Shown here: positions 56,366 to 64,000 of the stretch, piece by piece
Position numbering within the stretch: the first letter of the stretch is position 1
How the letters are laid out: each line of letters opens with the position of its first letter
Assembly: GCA_025927765.1 (NCBI GenBank)
Contig: JAICKU010000001.1
Location: 174,395 to 238,394 of the forward strand
Source: Burkholderiales bacterium
GTDB taxonomy: Bacteria > Pseudomonadota > Gammaproteobacteria > Burkholderiales > Casimicrobiaceae
Direction of reading: 5' to 3'
Length of the DNA stretch: 64,000 nucleotides
Program-made: the position numbers and the translations under genes
The notes under the pieces: generated by a model
What the model saw: only the letters and a program-made list of their open reading frames with translations
Databases searched by the model: none
Told to the model about the DNA's origin: nothing

Positions 56366-57264
56366 CGATCAAGCCCGCGACGTCGCATTACGTCGACGTG
56401 CGCGGCGAGCGTCACCACGTGCAGACGTGGGGCGAACCGACGTGGCCCCGCATCGTGCTGCTGCACGGCTGGATGGATGTCGGCATGTCGTTCCAGTTTC
56501 TCGTCGACGCGCTCGCGCGGGACTGGTACGCGATCGCGCCCGACCTGCGCGGCTTCGGTCGTTCGGCGTGGCAGGCGCAGGGCTACTGGTTCTACGACTA
56601 CTTCGCCGATCTCGAGGCGCTGCTCGCGCACTTCGTGCCCGACGAACCCGTTCGCCTCGTCGGTCACAGCCTCGGCGGCAACATCGCTATGGGGTACGCG
56701 GGCCTGCGGCCGGATCGCGTGGCGCGCGTCGTGTCGCTCGAAGGCTTCGGCATTCCCGCCGAATCGCCCGATGCCGCGCCGCGCAAGGTGGCCGCGTGGC
56801 TCGCGGGCATCGCCAATCCGCCGACCTTTCGCACATACGACAGCCTCGCCGGCGTGGCCGACCGGTTGCAGAAGAAGAACCCGCGGCTGCCCCGCGACAA
56901 GGCGCAGTTCCTCGCCTCGCATTGGGCCGCGGCGTTTCCCGACGGCAGCGCCAAGCTCGTGTCGGATCCGCGCCACAAGCTGCCGTTTCCGCACGTGTAT
57001 CGGATGGACGAGATCGACGCGATCTGGCGCAACGTGACGGCGCCCGTGCTGTGGGTCGCGGCTGAAGATTCGGAGATTCCACGTTGGCTCGCAAGCCATC
57101 CGGAAGGCGAGGCGGGCGCCGACGGTCTCGAGGAAGTGCGCCGCCGGGCCGCGCGCGTTCCGGGCGCACGCCTCGAAATCGTGGCCGACGCGGGGCACAT
57201 GCTGCACCATGACCAGCCCGAGCAGGTGGCGAGGCTGATCGAGCCGTTTCTCGCCGGCGGGTGA
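56350..57264 (+). CDS. Alpha/beta hydrolase
   Basis: About 304 residues. RIVLLHGWMDVGMSFQFLVD is the oxyanion-hole strand, RLVGHSLGGNIAMGYAGLRP carries the nucleophile serine (GHSLGG), the acid lies near VLWVAAEDSEIPRWL and the histidine is in VADAGHMLHHDQPEQVA. It resembles soluble esterases and epoxide-hydrolase-like proteins. The start is uncertain: a TTG at 56350 overlapping the lipoprotein stop is the only standard start before the first strand. The stop overlaps the GTG of the next gene (GTGA). Confidence 0.87.
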   Translation: MPEEIAIKPATSHYVDVRGERHHVQTWGEPTWPRIVLLHGWMDVGMSFQFLVDALARDWYAIAPDLRGFGRSAWQAQGYWFYDYFADLEALLAHFVPDEPVRLVGHSLGGNIAMGYAGLRPDRVARVVSLEGFGIPAESPDAAPRKVAAWLAGIANPPTFRTYDSLAGVADRLQKKNPRLPRDKAQFLASHWAAAFPDGSAKLVSDPRHKLPFPHVYRMDEIDAIWRNVTAPVLWVAAEDSEIPRWLASHPEGEAGADGLEEVRRRAARVPGARLEIVADAGHMLHHDQPEQVARLIEPFLAGG

Positions 57265-58238
57265 AGTTAGCCGACGGTCTCGCGGCGGAGCGTTCCGACC
57301 CGGAGCAGCCAGGCGAGCCGCAAGCGCACCTTGCGTCGCGGCGAACCGCGTACGCGCTGCTCGCATTGCTCACGCTCGTGTGGGGCATGAACTGGGCAGC
57401 GATGAAGGCCGCGCTGATCCACGCGGATCCGCTCGTGTTCAACGTCGACCGCACGTGGCTCGCGGTGGTCGTGCTCTTCGCGGTGCTCGTCGCGCGCGGC
57501 GGCCCGTTTCGCCCGCGCAACCTTCGCGGCATCGTCGTCACCGGCTTCTTCCAGACGACGATCAATTTCGGCGCCACGACGCTCGCGGTGGCCGGCGGGG
57601 GCGCCGGGCGCACATCGGTGCTCGTGTTCACGATGCCGTTCTGGACGATCCTGATCGCGCGTTTCGTGCTGCACGAACGCGTTCGCGGGCTGCAGCGGGC
57701 GGCGATCGCCTGCGCGTTCGCGGGCCTGCTGCTGGTCGTCGCGCCGTGGTCGTGGCAGGGCGGCGACTTCGGCGCGAAGCTCTGGGCGGTGCTGTCGGGC
57801 TTCGGCTGGGCGGCAGGAACCGTGGCGATGAAGCATTACCAGCGCGCGCCGGATTTCGACATGCTGAACTTCGTCGCCTGGCAAACGCTCGTCGGCGTGC
57901 TGCCGCTCACGCTGCTGCCGTACGCGTTCGACGTGCCCGCCACGCAGTGGAGCGCGTCGCAGGTGCTGCTGCTGCTCTACGTGGGCGTGATCTCGACGGC
58001 CGTCGGCTTCCTCGTCTGGATGTCGATCCTGCGCGTTCTGCCTGCAGGCACCGCCTCGCTCAACATGTTCGCCATTCCGGTGATCGCGCTCCTTTCTTCG
58101 ATGGCGATCTTCGGGGAGGAGCTCGCCGGGAACGAATGGGCGGGCATCGCGCTGATCGGCGCGGGCTTGGCGCTGGTCACGGCGGCCGCGCTGCTGCCGG
58201 GCGCACGGCGGCCGCTGCCGAATTCGTTGCCGTCTTGA
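57261..58238 (+). CDS. EamA/DMT-family transporter
   Basis: 325 residues with ten hydrophobic segments in two EamA repeats. The first is YALLALLTLVWGMNWAAMKA and ends near FVLHERVRGLQRAAIACAFA; the second is VLSGFGWAAGTVAMKHYQRA and ends with IFGEELAGNEWAGIALIGAG. The W-G-x-N and E-x-x repeats are typical of metabolite exporters such as YdcZ/RhaT relatives. GTG start coupled to the hydrolase stop. Confidence 0.9.
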   Translation: MKLADGLAAERSDPEQPGEPQAHLASRRTAYALLALLTLVWGMNWAAMKAALIHADPLVFNVDRTWLAVVVLFAVLVARGGPFRPRNLRGIVVTGFFQTTINFGATTLAVAGGGAGRTSVLVFTMPFWTILIARFVLHERVRGLQRAAIACAFAGLLLVVAPWSWQGGDFGAKLWAVLSGFGWAAGTVAMKHYQRAPDFDMLNFVAWQTLVGVLPLTLLPYAFDVPATQWSASQVLLLLYVGVISTAVGFLVWMSILRVLPAGTASLNMFAIPVIALLSSMAIFGEELAGNEWAGIALIGAGLALVTAAALLPGARRPLPNSLPS

Positions 58239-58258
58239 CCGGGATCAAGGCTCTTGTG

Positions 58259-58277
58259 GGGAATGATAATCGTTCTT
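58259..58277. promoter_or_regulatory. Fur box
   Basis: GGGAATGATAATCGTTCTT matches the 19-bp Fur consensus at 14 positions, including the intact central GATAATC core. It lies immediately upstream of the -35 box of the iron uptake genes, where Fur binding would block RNA polymerase when iron is sufficient. Confidence 0.7.
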
Positions 58278-58278
58278 A

Positions 58279-58307
58279 TTTACATCCCGATTCGCCTTTG
58301 CTATGCT
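58279..58307 (+). promoter_or_regulatory. Promoter of the iron uptake pair
   Basis: TTTACA at 58279-58284, a 17-base spacer and TATGCT at 58302-58307. Transcription would start near 58314. This rules out the ATG at 58303 as the start of the next gene, because it lies within the -10 box. Confidence 0.6.
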
Positions 58308-58353
58308 CGTTCCCATCGACTGTCCATCCGGCCGGTCCCTCACGGAGAGCGCC

Positions 58354-58704
58354 TTGGTCTCGGTTCGGTCCCTTTCGCTGCGTCACGTCCTCGCGTTCGG
58401 CTTCGCTGCGCTGCTGGCCGCGCCGGCCATCGCCGACGACGTCCCGCTGTTCAAGCTCGTCGCCCGCGATGGCGTGTTCGAGCCGACGGTGGTCGAAGTG
58501 CCGGCGGGCAAGCGCGTACGCCTCGAAATCCGCAACGAGGGCAAGACGCCGATGGAATTCGAAAGCCGCGACTTGAAGCAGGAAAAGGTGATCCCGCCGG
58601 GTGGCAAGGCGACGGTCACCATCAACGCGATGAAGGCTGGCGAATACAAGTTCTTCGACGAGTTCCACGAGAAGACCGGTCAGGGCAAGTTCGTCGTCAA
58701 GTAA
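58354..58704 (+). CDS. Periplasmic cupredoxin-domain protein of a ferrous iron uptake system (FtrB/EfeO-like)
   Basis: 116 residues from a TTG with GGAGAG upstream; the ATG at 58303 is inside the promoter. The signal is RHVLAFGFAALLAAPAIADD. The cupredoxin-like domain reads FEPTVVEVPAGKRVRLEIRN, TPMEFESRDLKQEKVIPPGG and EYKFFDEFHEKTGQGKFVVK, with a histidine in FHEKT. Such domains oxidise or hand over ferrous iron to FTR1 permeases, as in Bordetella FtrABCD and in EfeUOB. The permease gene follows after 28 bases. Confidence 0.85.
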   Translation: MVSVRSLSLRHVLAFGFAALLAAPAIADDVPLFKLVARDGVFEPTVVEVPAGKRVRLEIRNEGKTPMEFESRDLKQEKVIPPGGKATVTINAMKAGEYKFFDEFHEKTGQGKFVVK

Positions 58705-58732
58705 CGCAACCTCACTTTCGCTCGCGATCATC

Positions 58733-59596
58733 ATGGGCAACGCACTCTTCATCGTCTGGCGCGAATCGGCCGAGGCGATGCTCGTCGTCGGCATCCTCTA
58801 CGCATGGCTGCGGCAGCGTCCCGACGCCGCCGTCGGCATGCGCTTTTTGTGGGGAGGCGTCGCGGCGGGACTCGCCCTCGCGTTCACGCTTGCGCTCGTG
58901 ATGCTCGGCATCGCGTCGTCGCTGTCGGGCACCGGCCTCGACTACTTCCAGCTCGCGATGATGCTGGTCGCCTCGGCGCTGATCGTGCAGATGGTCGTGT
59001 GGATGCGCCGCCACGGCCGCACGTTCAAGAAGGATCTCGAGTCGAGCATGGCGAAGAACGCCAGCGCGGCGAACTGGTGGGGATTGCTGATCGTCGTCGC
59101 GCTCGCCGTCGGCCGCGAGACGGCGGAAACCGTCGTGTTCCTCTACGGGCTCGCGGCGGACAAGGGGGGAATTGCCAATCTGCCCATCGTGCTCGTGCTC
59201 GGCCTCGCGGCGGCGTTCGCGACGTTCTGGGTGCTGCAGCAGGGCTCGCGCATCGTGTCGTGGCGGCTGTTCTTCCGCGTCAGCGAAATCCTGTTGCTGC
59301 TCCTCGCGGGCGCGCTGCTCGTGTCGGGCGTCGAGAAGCTGATCTCGCTCGACGTGCTTCCATCGCTGGTCGACCCCGTGTGGGATACCTCGCGCGTGCT
59401 CGACGATTCCGGACGCATCGGCGGCCTGATCGCTTCGTTCACCGGCTACCGCTCGCGGCCGGGACTCTTGCCGCTGCTCGTGCTCGCCGCCTACTGGGGC
59501 ACGGTGTGGGCGACGCTGTTTCGTGGCAGTCGCAAGGCAGCGGTTGCGCCCAAGCGGGCACCGGTCGCACCGCCCGTGACGCGCGCCGGGCATTGA
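58733..59596 (+). CDS. FTR1-family iron permease (FtrC/EfeU-like)
   Basis: 287 residues with seven hydrophobic segments. Two R-E-x-x-E iron motifs are present: RESAE at residues 10-14 in the first helix and RETAE at 128-132 in the fourth. This is the hallmark of oxidase-dependent iron permeases. It forms a two-gene Fur-controlled unit with the cupredoxin. P19-like FtrA and ferredoxin FtrD partners are not in the window. A hairpin with a short T-run follows 44 bases later. Confidence 0.92.
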   Translation: MGNALFIVWRESAEAMLVVGILYAWLRQRPDAAVGMRFLWGGVAAGLALAFTLALVMLGIASSLSGTGLDYFQLAMMLVASALIVQMVVWMRRHGRTFKKDLESSMAKNASAANWWGLLIVVALAVGRETAETVVFLYGLAADKGGIANLPIVLVLGLAAAFATFWVLQQGSRIVSWRLFFRVSEILLLLLAGALLVSGVEKLISLDVLPSLVDPVWDTSRVLDDSGRIGGLIASFTGYRSRPGLLPLLVLAAYWGTVWATLFRGSRKAAVAPKRAPVAPPVTRAGH

Positions 59597-59640
59597 GCCA
59601 AAGCGGGGCGACTCGAGCCCCGCATTGCAACGGTAAAATG

Positions 59641-59674
59641 GAATTGCCGGCCACAGGGCCGGCAATTCGTTTTA
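59641..59674 (+). terminator. Intrinsic terminator-like hairpin before the ABC exporter genes
   Basis: GAATTGCCGGCC, loop ACAG, GGCCGGCAATTC: a perfect 12-bp stem (59641-59668) followed by GTTTTA. It fits a Rho-independent terminator for the iron genes. The T-run runs into the ATG at 59674, so it also forms the whole leader of the next gene. A TAAAAT at 59634-59639 could be a -10 box, but I find no matching -35. Confidence 0.65.
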
Positions 59675-60891
59675 TGACTGCGACACCTCCGGACCTCTCG
59701 AAGCTTCGCATCGACCGCGGGTTGGCGCCGATTCGCCGGCGCCGCCGTCGCAAGTGGATCGTGCTCGGCGTACTGGCGCTCGTCGCGCTCGGCGGCGCCG
59801 GCGCGTATTTCGCGCGCCCGCATCCGCTCGACGTCGAGACGACGCCGATCGTCACGTCGTATCCGTCGCAGCAATACGTGGTGCTCAACGCAACGGGCTA
59901 CGTCGTCGCGCAGCGCAAGGCCGCGATCTCGTCGAAGGCGACCGGCCGTCTCGAATGGCTGGGCGTGGCCGAAGGCTCGCAGGTGAAGGCGGGCGACGTG
60001 ATCGCACGCATCGACAACCGCGACGTCGTCGCGCAGGCGCAAAGCGCCGAAGCGGCGGTGCGGGCGGCGCGCGCCAACGTGCGCCAGGCCGAAGTCGAGC
60101 GCGACAATGCCGCGGTCGAATTTCGCCGCAACGAAGAGCTCGTCGCGAAGAACTTCATCTCGCGCTCGGCGCTCGACACCGCCAAGGCGCGGCTCGATCG
60201 CGCGCAGGCCGCGGTGACGAGCGCGCAGGCGAACCTCAACGTTGCGCTCGCGAATGCGAAGAATGCCGAAGTCGCGGTCGACTACACGCAGATTCGCGCA
60301 CCGTTCGACGGCGTGATCCTGTCGAAGACCGCGAATGTCGGCGACCTCGTGACGCCGTTTTCCAATGCCACCGATTCGAAGGGCGCGGTCGTGTCGATGG
60401 CCGACATGAGCACGCTCGAAGTCGAGGCCGACGTGTCCGAGGGGAGCCTCGCGAAGGTGCACGTGGGCCAGCCGGCGGAGATCGTGCTCGACGCGCTGCC
60501 CGACGTACGGTTCCGCGGTCACATCGATCGGATGGTGCCGACGGTCGATCGGGCGAAGGCGACCGTGATGACGAAGGTGAAGTTCGACACGATCGATCCG
60601 CGCGTGCTGCCTGAGATGAGCGCGAAGGTGAGCTTCCTGTCGCAGCCGGTGACACCCGAGCAGCAGAAGCCCGTGGTGGCCGTGAACGAGGCGGCGATCG
60701 TGCAGCGCGACGGCAAGAGCGTCGTGTTCGTGGTGCACGACGGCCGTGCGGTGGCCGTGCCGGTGACGATCGGCACGAAGATCGGCGACGCCATCGCCAT
60801 CCAGGGCGAAGTGAAGCCGGGAGAGAAGGTGGTGCAGAAGCCCGACGCGACGCTCGTCAACGGCGCGCTCGTGCACGCGGCGGCGAAGTGA
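59674..60891 (+). CDS. Membrane-fusion (HlyD/RND-type) adaptor of an ABC exporter
   Basis: 405 residues. A short cytoplasmic lead ([20 protein letters not shown]) precedes one membrane helix ([20 protein letters not shown]). The periplasmic part has a lipoyl-like domain ([20 protein letters not shown]), a coiled-coil hairpin around [20 protein letters not shown], the second lipoyl half [20 protein letters not shown] and beta-barrel domains. It matches MacA-like adaptors. ATG 59674 directly follows the hairpin and has no ribosome-binding site, but the N-terminal sequence is the usual one. Confidence 0.9.
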   Translation: MTATPPDLSKLRIDRGLAPIRRRRRRKWIVLGVLALVALGGAGAYFARPHPLDVETTPIVTSYPSQQYVVLNATGYVVAQRKAAISSKATGRLEWLGVAEGSQVKAGDVIARIDNRDVVAQAQSAEAAVRAARANVRQAEVERDNAAVEFRRNEELVAKNFISRSALDTAKARLDRAQAAVTSAQANLNVALANAKNAEVAVDYTQIRAPFDGVILSKTANVGDLVTPFSNATDSKGAVVSMADMSTLEVEADVSEGSLAKVHVGQPAEIVLDALPDVRFRGHIDRMVPTVDRAKATVMTKVKFDTIDPRVLPEMSAKVSFLSQPVTPEQQKPVVAVNEAAIVQRDGKSVVFVVHDGRAVAVPVTIGTKIGDAIAIQGEVKPGEKVVQKPDATLVNGALVHAAAK

Positions 60892-61613
60892 TCGTCGAGG
60901 TGGCCGCGGCCGGCGTCGCCGTGGATCGCTCGGGCGTCGACCCGCCCCTCGTCGCGATCCGCAACCTGTCGAAGTACTACATTCGCGGCGATCAGGTGAT
61001 TCCGGTGCTGGTCGACATCGACCTCGACGTGAACGCCGGCGATTTCGTGGCGTTGATGGGACCGTCCGGGTCCGGCAAGTCGACGCTGCTCAACCTGATC
61101 GCCGGCATCGACAAGCCGTCGTCGGGCGAAATCTCGATTGCGGGCGTCGACATCACGCAACTGTCCGATGCCGATCTCGCGCTGTGGCGCTCGACGAACG
61201 TCGGCTTCATCTTCCAGTTCTACAACCTGATGCCGGTGTTGACGGCGTACGCGAACGTCGAGTTGCCGCTGCAGCTCACGTCGCTCGGGCGTCGCGAGCG
61301 ACGCGAGCGCGTCGAAACTGCGCTCGCGCTCGTCGGCCTCACCGATCGCGCGACACACCGGCCCAACGAGCTCTCCGGGGGCCAGCAGCAGCGGGTGGCG
61401 ATCGCGCGCGCGCTCATCACCGATCCCACACTCATCGTCGCCGACGAACCGACGGGCGACCTCGATCGCGCCACGGCCGAGGAGATTCTCGGCCTGCTCG
61501 AACGGCTCAATCGCGAGCTCGGCAAGACGATCGTGATGGTGACGCACGACCCGAAGGCGGCCGAGAAGGCGCACCGGCTGATTCATCTCGAGAAGGGCGT
61601 GCTCGTCCACTGA
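60888..61613 (+). CDS. ABC exporter ATP-binding protein (LolD/MacB type)
   Basis: 241 residues from a GTG that overlaps the adaptor stop (GTGA). Walker [22 protein letters not shown]-loop [20 protein letters not shown], signature [20 protein letters not shown], Walker [21 protein letters not shown] and the H-loop [15 protein letters not shown]. The GLDKPSSG-like region and EPTGDLD are typical of the MacB/LolD/FtsE group that powers type VII ABC transporters. Confidence 0.93.
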   Translation: MIVEVAAAGVAVDRSGVDPPLVAIRNLSKYYIRGDQVIPVLVDIDLDVNAGDFVALMGPSGSGKSTLLNLIAGIDKPSSGEISIAGVDITQLSDADLALWRSTNVGFIFQFYNLMPVLTAYANVELPLQLTSLGRRERRERVETALALVGLTDRATHRPNELSGGQQQRVAIARALITDPTLIVADEPTGDLDRATAEEILGLLERLNRELGKTIVMVTHDPKAAEKAHRLIHLEKGVLVH

Positions 61614-61623
61614 CGGCGGCGCG

Positions 61624-62781
61624 ATGTTCGTTCCGCTCCTCGTTCTGCGCAATGCCTTTCGGCACAAGCTGCGCACGACGCTGACGATCGTCGGCATCGT
61701 CGTCGCGATCGTCGCGTTCGGCATGCTGCGCACGATCATCGACGCGTGGTACGCCGGCGCGAACGCGAGCTCGTCGGCGCGGCTCGTCACGCGCAGCTCG
61801 GTGTCGCTCGTGTTCCCGCTGCCGCTCAACTACGCGCAGAAGATCCGGCAGGTCGATGGCGTGGCGAACGTCGCGTGGGCGAACTGGTTCGGCGGCATCT
61901 ACGTGAACGAGCGCAACTTCTTCGCGCAGTTCGCGATCCGCGCGCCCGAGTACCTCGAGATGTATCCGGAATTCGTGCTCTCCGACGACGAGCGGCACGC
62001 CTTCCTCATGGATCGCACGGGCGCGATCGCGGGACGCAAACTCGCGCAGAAGTACGGCTGGAAAGTGGGCGATCAGATCCCGCTGCGCGGCACGATCTAT
62101 CCCGGCACATGGACGTTCAACCTGCGCGGCATCTACGACGGCGCGGAGGAAGGCACCGACACGTCGACGTTCTTCTTCCATTTCGATTTCCTCAACGAAT
62201 CGATCAAGAAGCATCTCGGCGGCCGCGGGGACCAGGCCGGGTTGTTCATCGAGCAGCTGCGCCGGCCGGAGGACGCGGCGGCGGTGTCGCAGGCGATCGA
62301 CACGATGTTCCACAACTCGCTCGCCGAAACGCTGACGGAAACCGAGAAGGCCTTCCAACTCGGCTTCGTGGCGATGTCGGAGGCGATCCTGCTCGCGATC
62401 CAGGCGGTGAGCTTCGTCGTGATCGTGATCATCATGGCCGTGATGGCGAACACGATGGCGATGACCGCGCGCGAGCGCTACGCCGAGTACGCAACGATGA
62501 AGGCGCTCGGATTCTCGAACGGCTTCGTCGCGCTATTGATCTTCGCCGAGTCGCTCGGCATCGCGCTCTTCGGCGGACTGCTCGGCGTCGCGCTGACGTT
62601 CCCTGCCGCCGAAGCGTTCGCGAAAACCGTCGGCTCGATCCTCCCGGCATTCAAGGTGTCGCCACAGACGATGGCGATGCAGATGGGCGCCGCGCTCGTC
62701 ATCGGCGTCGTCGCCGCCGCGATTCCGGCGTGGCGTGCTTCGCGCGTGCGCATCGTCGAAGGCTTGCGCGCGATCGCCTGA
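61624..62781 (+). CDS. FtsX/MacB-type permease, first copy
   Basis: 385 residues. FRHKLRTTLTIVGIVVAIVAF is the first helix (shown in part), then a periplasmic domain of about 210 residues (TIIDAWYAGANASSSARLVT to FQLGFVAMSEAILL), and three C-terminal helices including VSFVVIVIIMAVMANTMAMT and GGLLGVALTFPAAEAFAKTV. ARERYAEYATMKALGFSNGF is the conserved coupling region. Ten bases after the ATPase gene. Confidence 0.9.
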   Translation: MFVPLLVLRNAFRHKLRTTLTIVGIVVAIVAFGMLRTIIDAWYAGANASSSARLVTRSSVSLVFPLPLNYAQKIRQVDGVANVAWANWFGGIYVNERNFFAQFAIRAPEYLEMYPEFVLSDDERHAFLMDRTGAIAGRKLAQKYGWKVGDQIPLRGTIYPGTWTFNLRGIYDGAEEGTDTSTFFFHFDFLNESIKKHLGGRGDQAGLFIEQLRRPEDAAAVSQAIDTMFHNSLAETLTETEKAFQLGFVAMSEAILLAIQAVSFVVIVIIMAVMANTMAMTARERYAEYATMKALGFSNGFVALLIFAESLGIALFGGLLGVALTFPAAEAFAKTVGSILPAFKVSPQTMAMQMGAALVIGVVAAAIPAWRASRVRIVEGLRAIA

Positions 62782-62782
62782 G

Positions 62783-63949
62783 ATGGCCATACCCCTCTCC
62801 TATGTCGCCCGCAGCCTCGCCGCGCGGAGGCTTACGACCGCGCTCACCGCGGGCGGCATGGCGCTCGTCGTCTACGTGTTCGCGACGGTGCTGATGCTCT
62901 CGGCAGGGCTCGAGCAGACGCTCGTCGCCACCGGGCACGACGACAACGTCGTCGTCATCCGCCGCAGTTCGCAGACCGAGGTGCAAAGCGGCATCGCGCG
63001 TTCGCAGGCGGACGTCGTCGAGGCGTTGCCCCAGATCGCGTTGGACGCGGAGGGCCGGCCGCTCGTCTCGAAGGAACCGGTCGTGCTCATCAACCTGCCG
63101 AAGCGCAGTACGGGAAAGCCCGCGAATGTCGTGATCCGCGGCGTGACCGAAGCGGGGCTGACGCTGCGGCCGCAGGTGCATCTGACGAAGGGACGCATGT
63201 TCCGGCCGGGCACGTCGGAAGTGATCGCCGGGCGTTCGATTGCCGACGGCTTCCAGGGCGCGGGCTTGGGCGAGACGCTGCGCTTCGCGTCGCGCGACTG
63301 GACCGTGGTGGGCGTGTTCGACGCGTCGCACACCGCGTTCGACTCCGAGATCTGGGGCGACGCCGAGCAGATGCTGCAGGCCTTTCGCCGCAATGGCTAT
63401 TCGTCGATGCTGTTCCGGCTCGACGACCCGTCGCACTTCGACGAGGTGAAGCAAGCGATCGAGACCGATCCGCGCCTGACCCTCGAAGCCAAGCGGGAGA
63501 AGCGCTTCTACGCGGAACAGTCGGAGGCGCTGTCGAAGTTCATCAGCATCCTCGGCACGTCGATCTCGATCATCTTTTCGATCGGTGCGGTGATCGGCGC
63601 CGCGATCACCATGTACGCGAGCGTTGCGTCGCGCACGGGCGAGATCGGGACGCTGCGGGCTCTCGGCTTTTCGCGCAAGGCGGTGCTGACCGCGTTCCTG
63701 CTGGAGGCGCTGCTGCTCGGGTTGCTCGGCGGCCTGGTCGGGTTGGCGGCCGCCTCGGTCATGCAGGCACTGTCGATCTCGACGACGAACTTTCAGACGT
63801 TCGCCGAGATCGCGTTTTCGTTCACGTTGACACCGCGGATCGTCTTGGCGTCGCTGATTTTTTCGCTTGGGATGGGATTCGTGGGCGGCTTTCTGCCGGC
63901 CGCCCGCGCGGCGCGAATGAAGATCGTGGATGCGCTGCGGGCGGCGTGA
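62783..63949 (+). CDS. FtsX/MacB-type permease, second copy
   Basis: 388 residues. The first helix is RRLTTALTAGGMALVVYVFA, followed by a periplasmic domain with RMFRPGTSEVIAGRSIADGF and the MacB-like DWTVVGVFDASHTAFDSEIW, then three helices with GTLRALGFSRKAVLTAFLLE as coupling loop. It starts one base after the previous stop. Two different permeases with one ATPase imply a heterodimeric exporter like LolCE rather than a MacB homodimer. Confidence 0.9.
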   Translation: MAIPLSYVARSLAARRLTTALTAGGMALVVYVFATVLMLSAGLEQTLVATGHDDNVVVIRRSSQTEVQSGIARSQADVVEALPQIALDAEGRPLVSKEPVVLINLPKRSTGKPANVVIRGVTEAGLTLRPQVHLTKGRMFRPGTSEVIAGRSIADGFQGAGLGETLRFASRDWTVVGVFDASHTAFDSEIWGDAEQMLQAFRRNGYSSMLFRLDDPSHFDEVKQAIETDPRLTLEAKREKRFYAEQSEALSKFISILGTSISIIFSIGAVIGAAITMYASVASRTGEIGTLRALGFSRKAVLTAFLLEALLLGLLGGLVGLAAASVMQALSISTTNFQTFAEIAFSFTLTPRIVLASLIFSLGMGFVGGFLPAARAARMKIVDALRAA

Positions 63950-63968
63950 ACCGGAGCCGACTTCCCTG

Positions 63969-64000
63969 CTACAGGTACTCGTTGTGAATCGTGACCGGGA
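63969..64000 (-). CDS. Possible 3' end of a minus-strand gene
   Basis: Read on the minus strand, the last bases end in PVTIHNEYL followed by TAG at 63971-63969. The position, 20 bases past the convergent permease stop, suits a gene end. Ten codons are too few to identify it. Confidence 0.3.
   Translation of the reverse strand, partial: PVTIHNEYL

Noticed and set aside
58303..58353. ATG at 58303 as start of the cupredoxin gene
   Set aside because: It lies inside the -10 box of the promoter, and the 17 extra residues do not fit a signal peptide. The TTG at 58354 gives a normal one.

Overview
The window looks like chromosomal DNA of a high-GC betaproteobacterium, most likely of the order Burkholderiales. 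The evidence is gene order: murA - hisGDCBHAFIE - HIT protein - tatABC, a DegS-like protease, petABC and sspA/sspB in one line is the classic betaproteobacterial arrangement. Codons are strongly GC-ended, and GTG/TTG starts and 4-base start/stop overlaps are common. I see no prophage, insertion sequence, CRISPR array or replication origin.

Layout. 1-1.25 kb: tail of an ABC-2 exporter (ATPase, permease) separated by a palindromic element. 1.27-12.6 kb: one long plus-strand housekeeping run (BolA-like, murA, queF, a small lipoprotein, complete histidine biosynthesis except hisZ, HIT protein, tatABC). 12.6-15.4 kb: a minus-strand MBOAT/SGNH-like pair, probably for O-acetylation of a polysaccharide, set between tatC and the protease gene. 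15.4-20.6 kb: DegS-like protease, divergent bc1 complex genes petABC, then sspA and sspB. 20.65 kb: tRNA-Thr(UGU), whose antisense strand encodes the end of a MocR regulator. 22.3-26.8 kb: a MocR-linked operon with a cupin, a flavin-type oxidase fold protein, a NitT/TauT-like ABC importer and a degenerate AMP-binding protein.

26.9-33.4 kb is a minus-strand catabolic operon with a histidinol-dehydrogenase-like enzyme of the sulfopropanediol dehydrogenase (HpsN) type, an SDR, a zinc alcohol dehydrogenase, a small membrane protein and a three-part TRAP transporter. It has a good sigma70-type promoter. 33.5-35.8 kb holds a Crp/Fnr regulator, a perfect 14-bp palindrome and a dihaem MauG/peroxidase-like cytochrome. 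36-38 kb: an SDR and a quinone oxidoreductase that converge on a large imperfect palindrome. 38-45.8 kb: a second catabolic locus with a branched-chain-type ABC importer (livHMKGF order), a PuuE-like deacetylase/amidohydrolase, an isochorismatase-fold cysteine hydrolase and a divergent aldehyde dehydrogenase. Together these suggest import and stepwise hydrolysis of an amide or cyclic ureide, then aldehyde oxidation.

45.8-52.4 kb: two MFS transporters, an ATP-grasp protein, a Bug/TctC solute-binding protein and an exported metallo-beta-lactamase-fold protein. 52.5-56 kb: dnaE, followed by a perfect 32-bp hairpin related to the palindrome near 36.9 kb. 56-58.2 kb: small lipoprotein, alpha/beta hydrolase, EamA transporter. 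58.25-59.6 kb: a Fur-box-controlled ferrous iron uptake pair (cupredoxin plus FTR1-type permease). 59.6-63.95 kb: an ABC export system (membrane-fusion adaptor, ATPase, two FtsX-type permeases). The last bases may be the 3' end of another minus-strand gene.

Functions are read from motifs, length and context only. The catabolic substrates are inferences.
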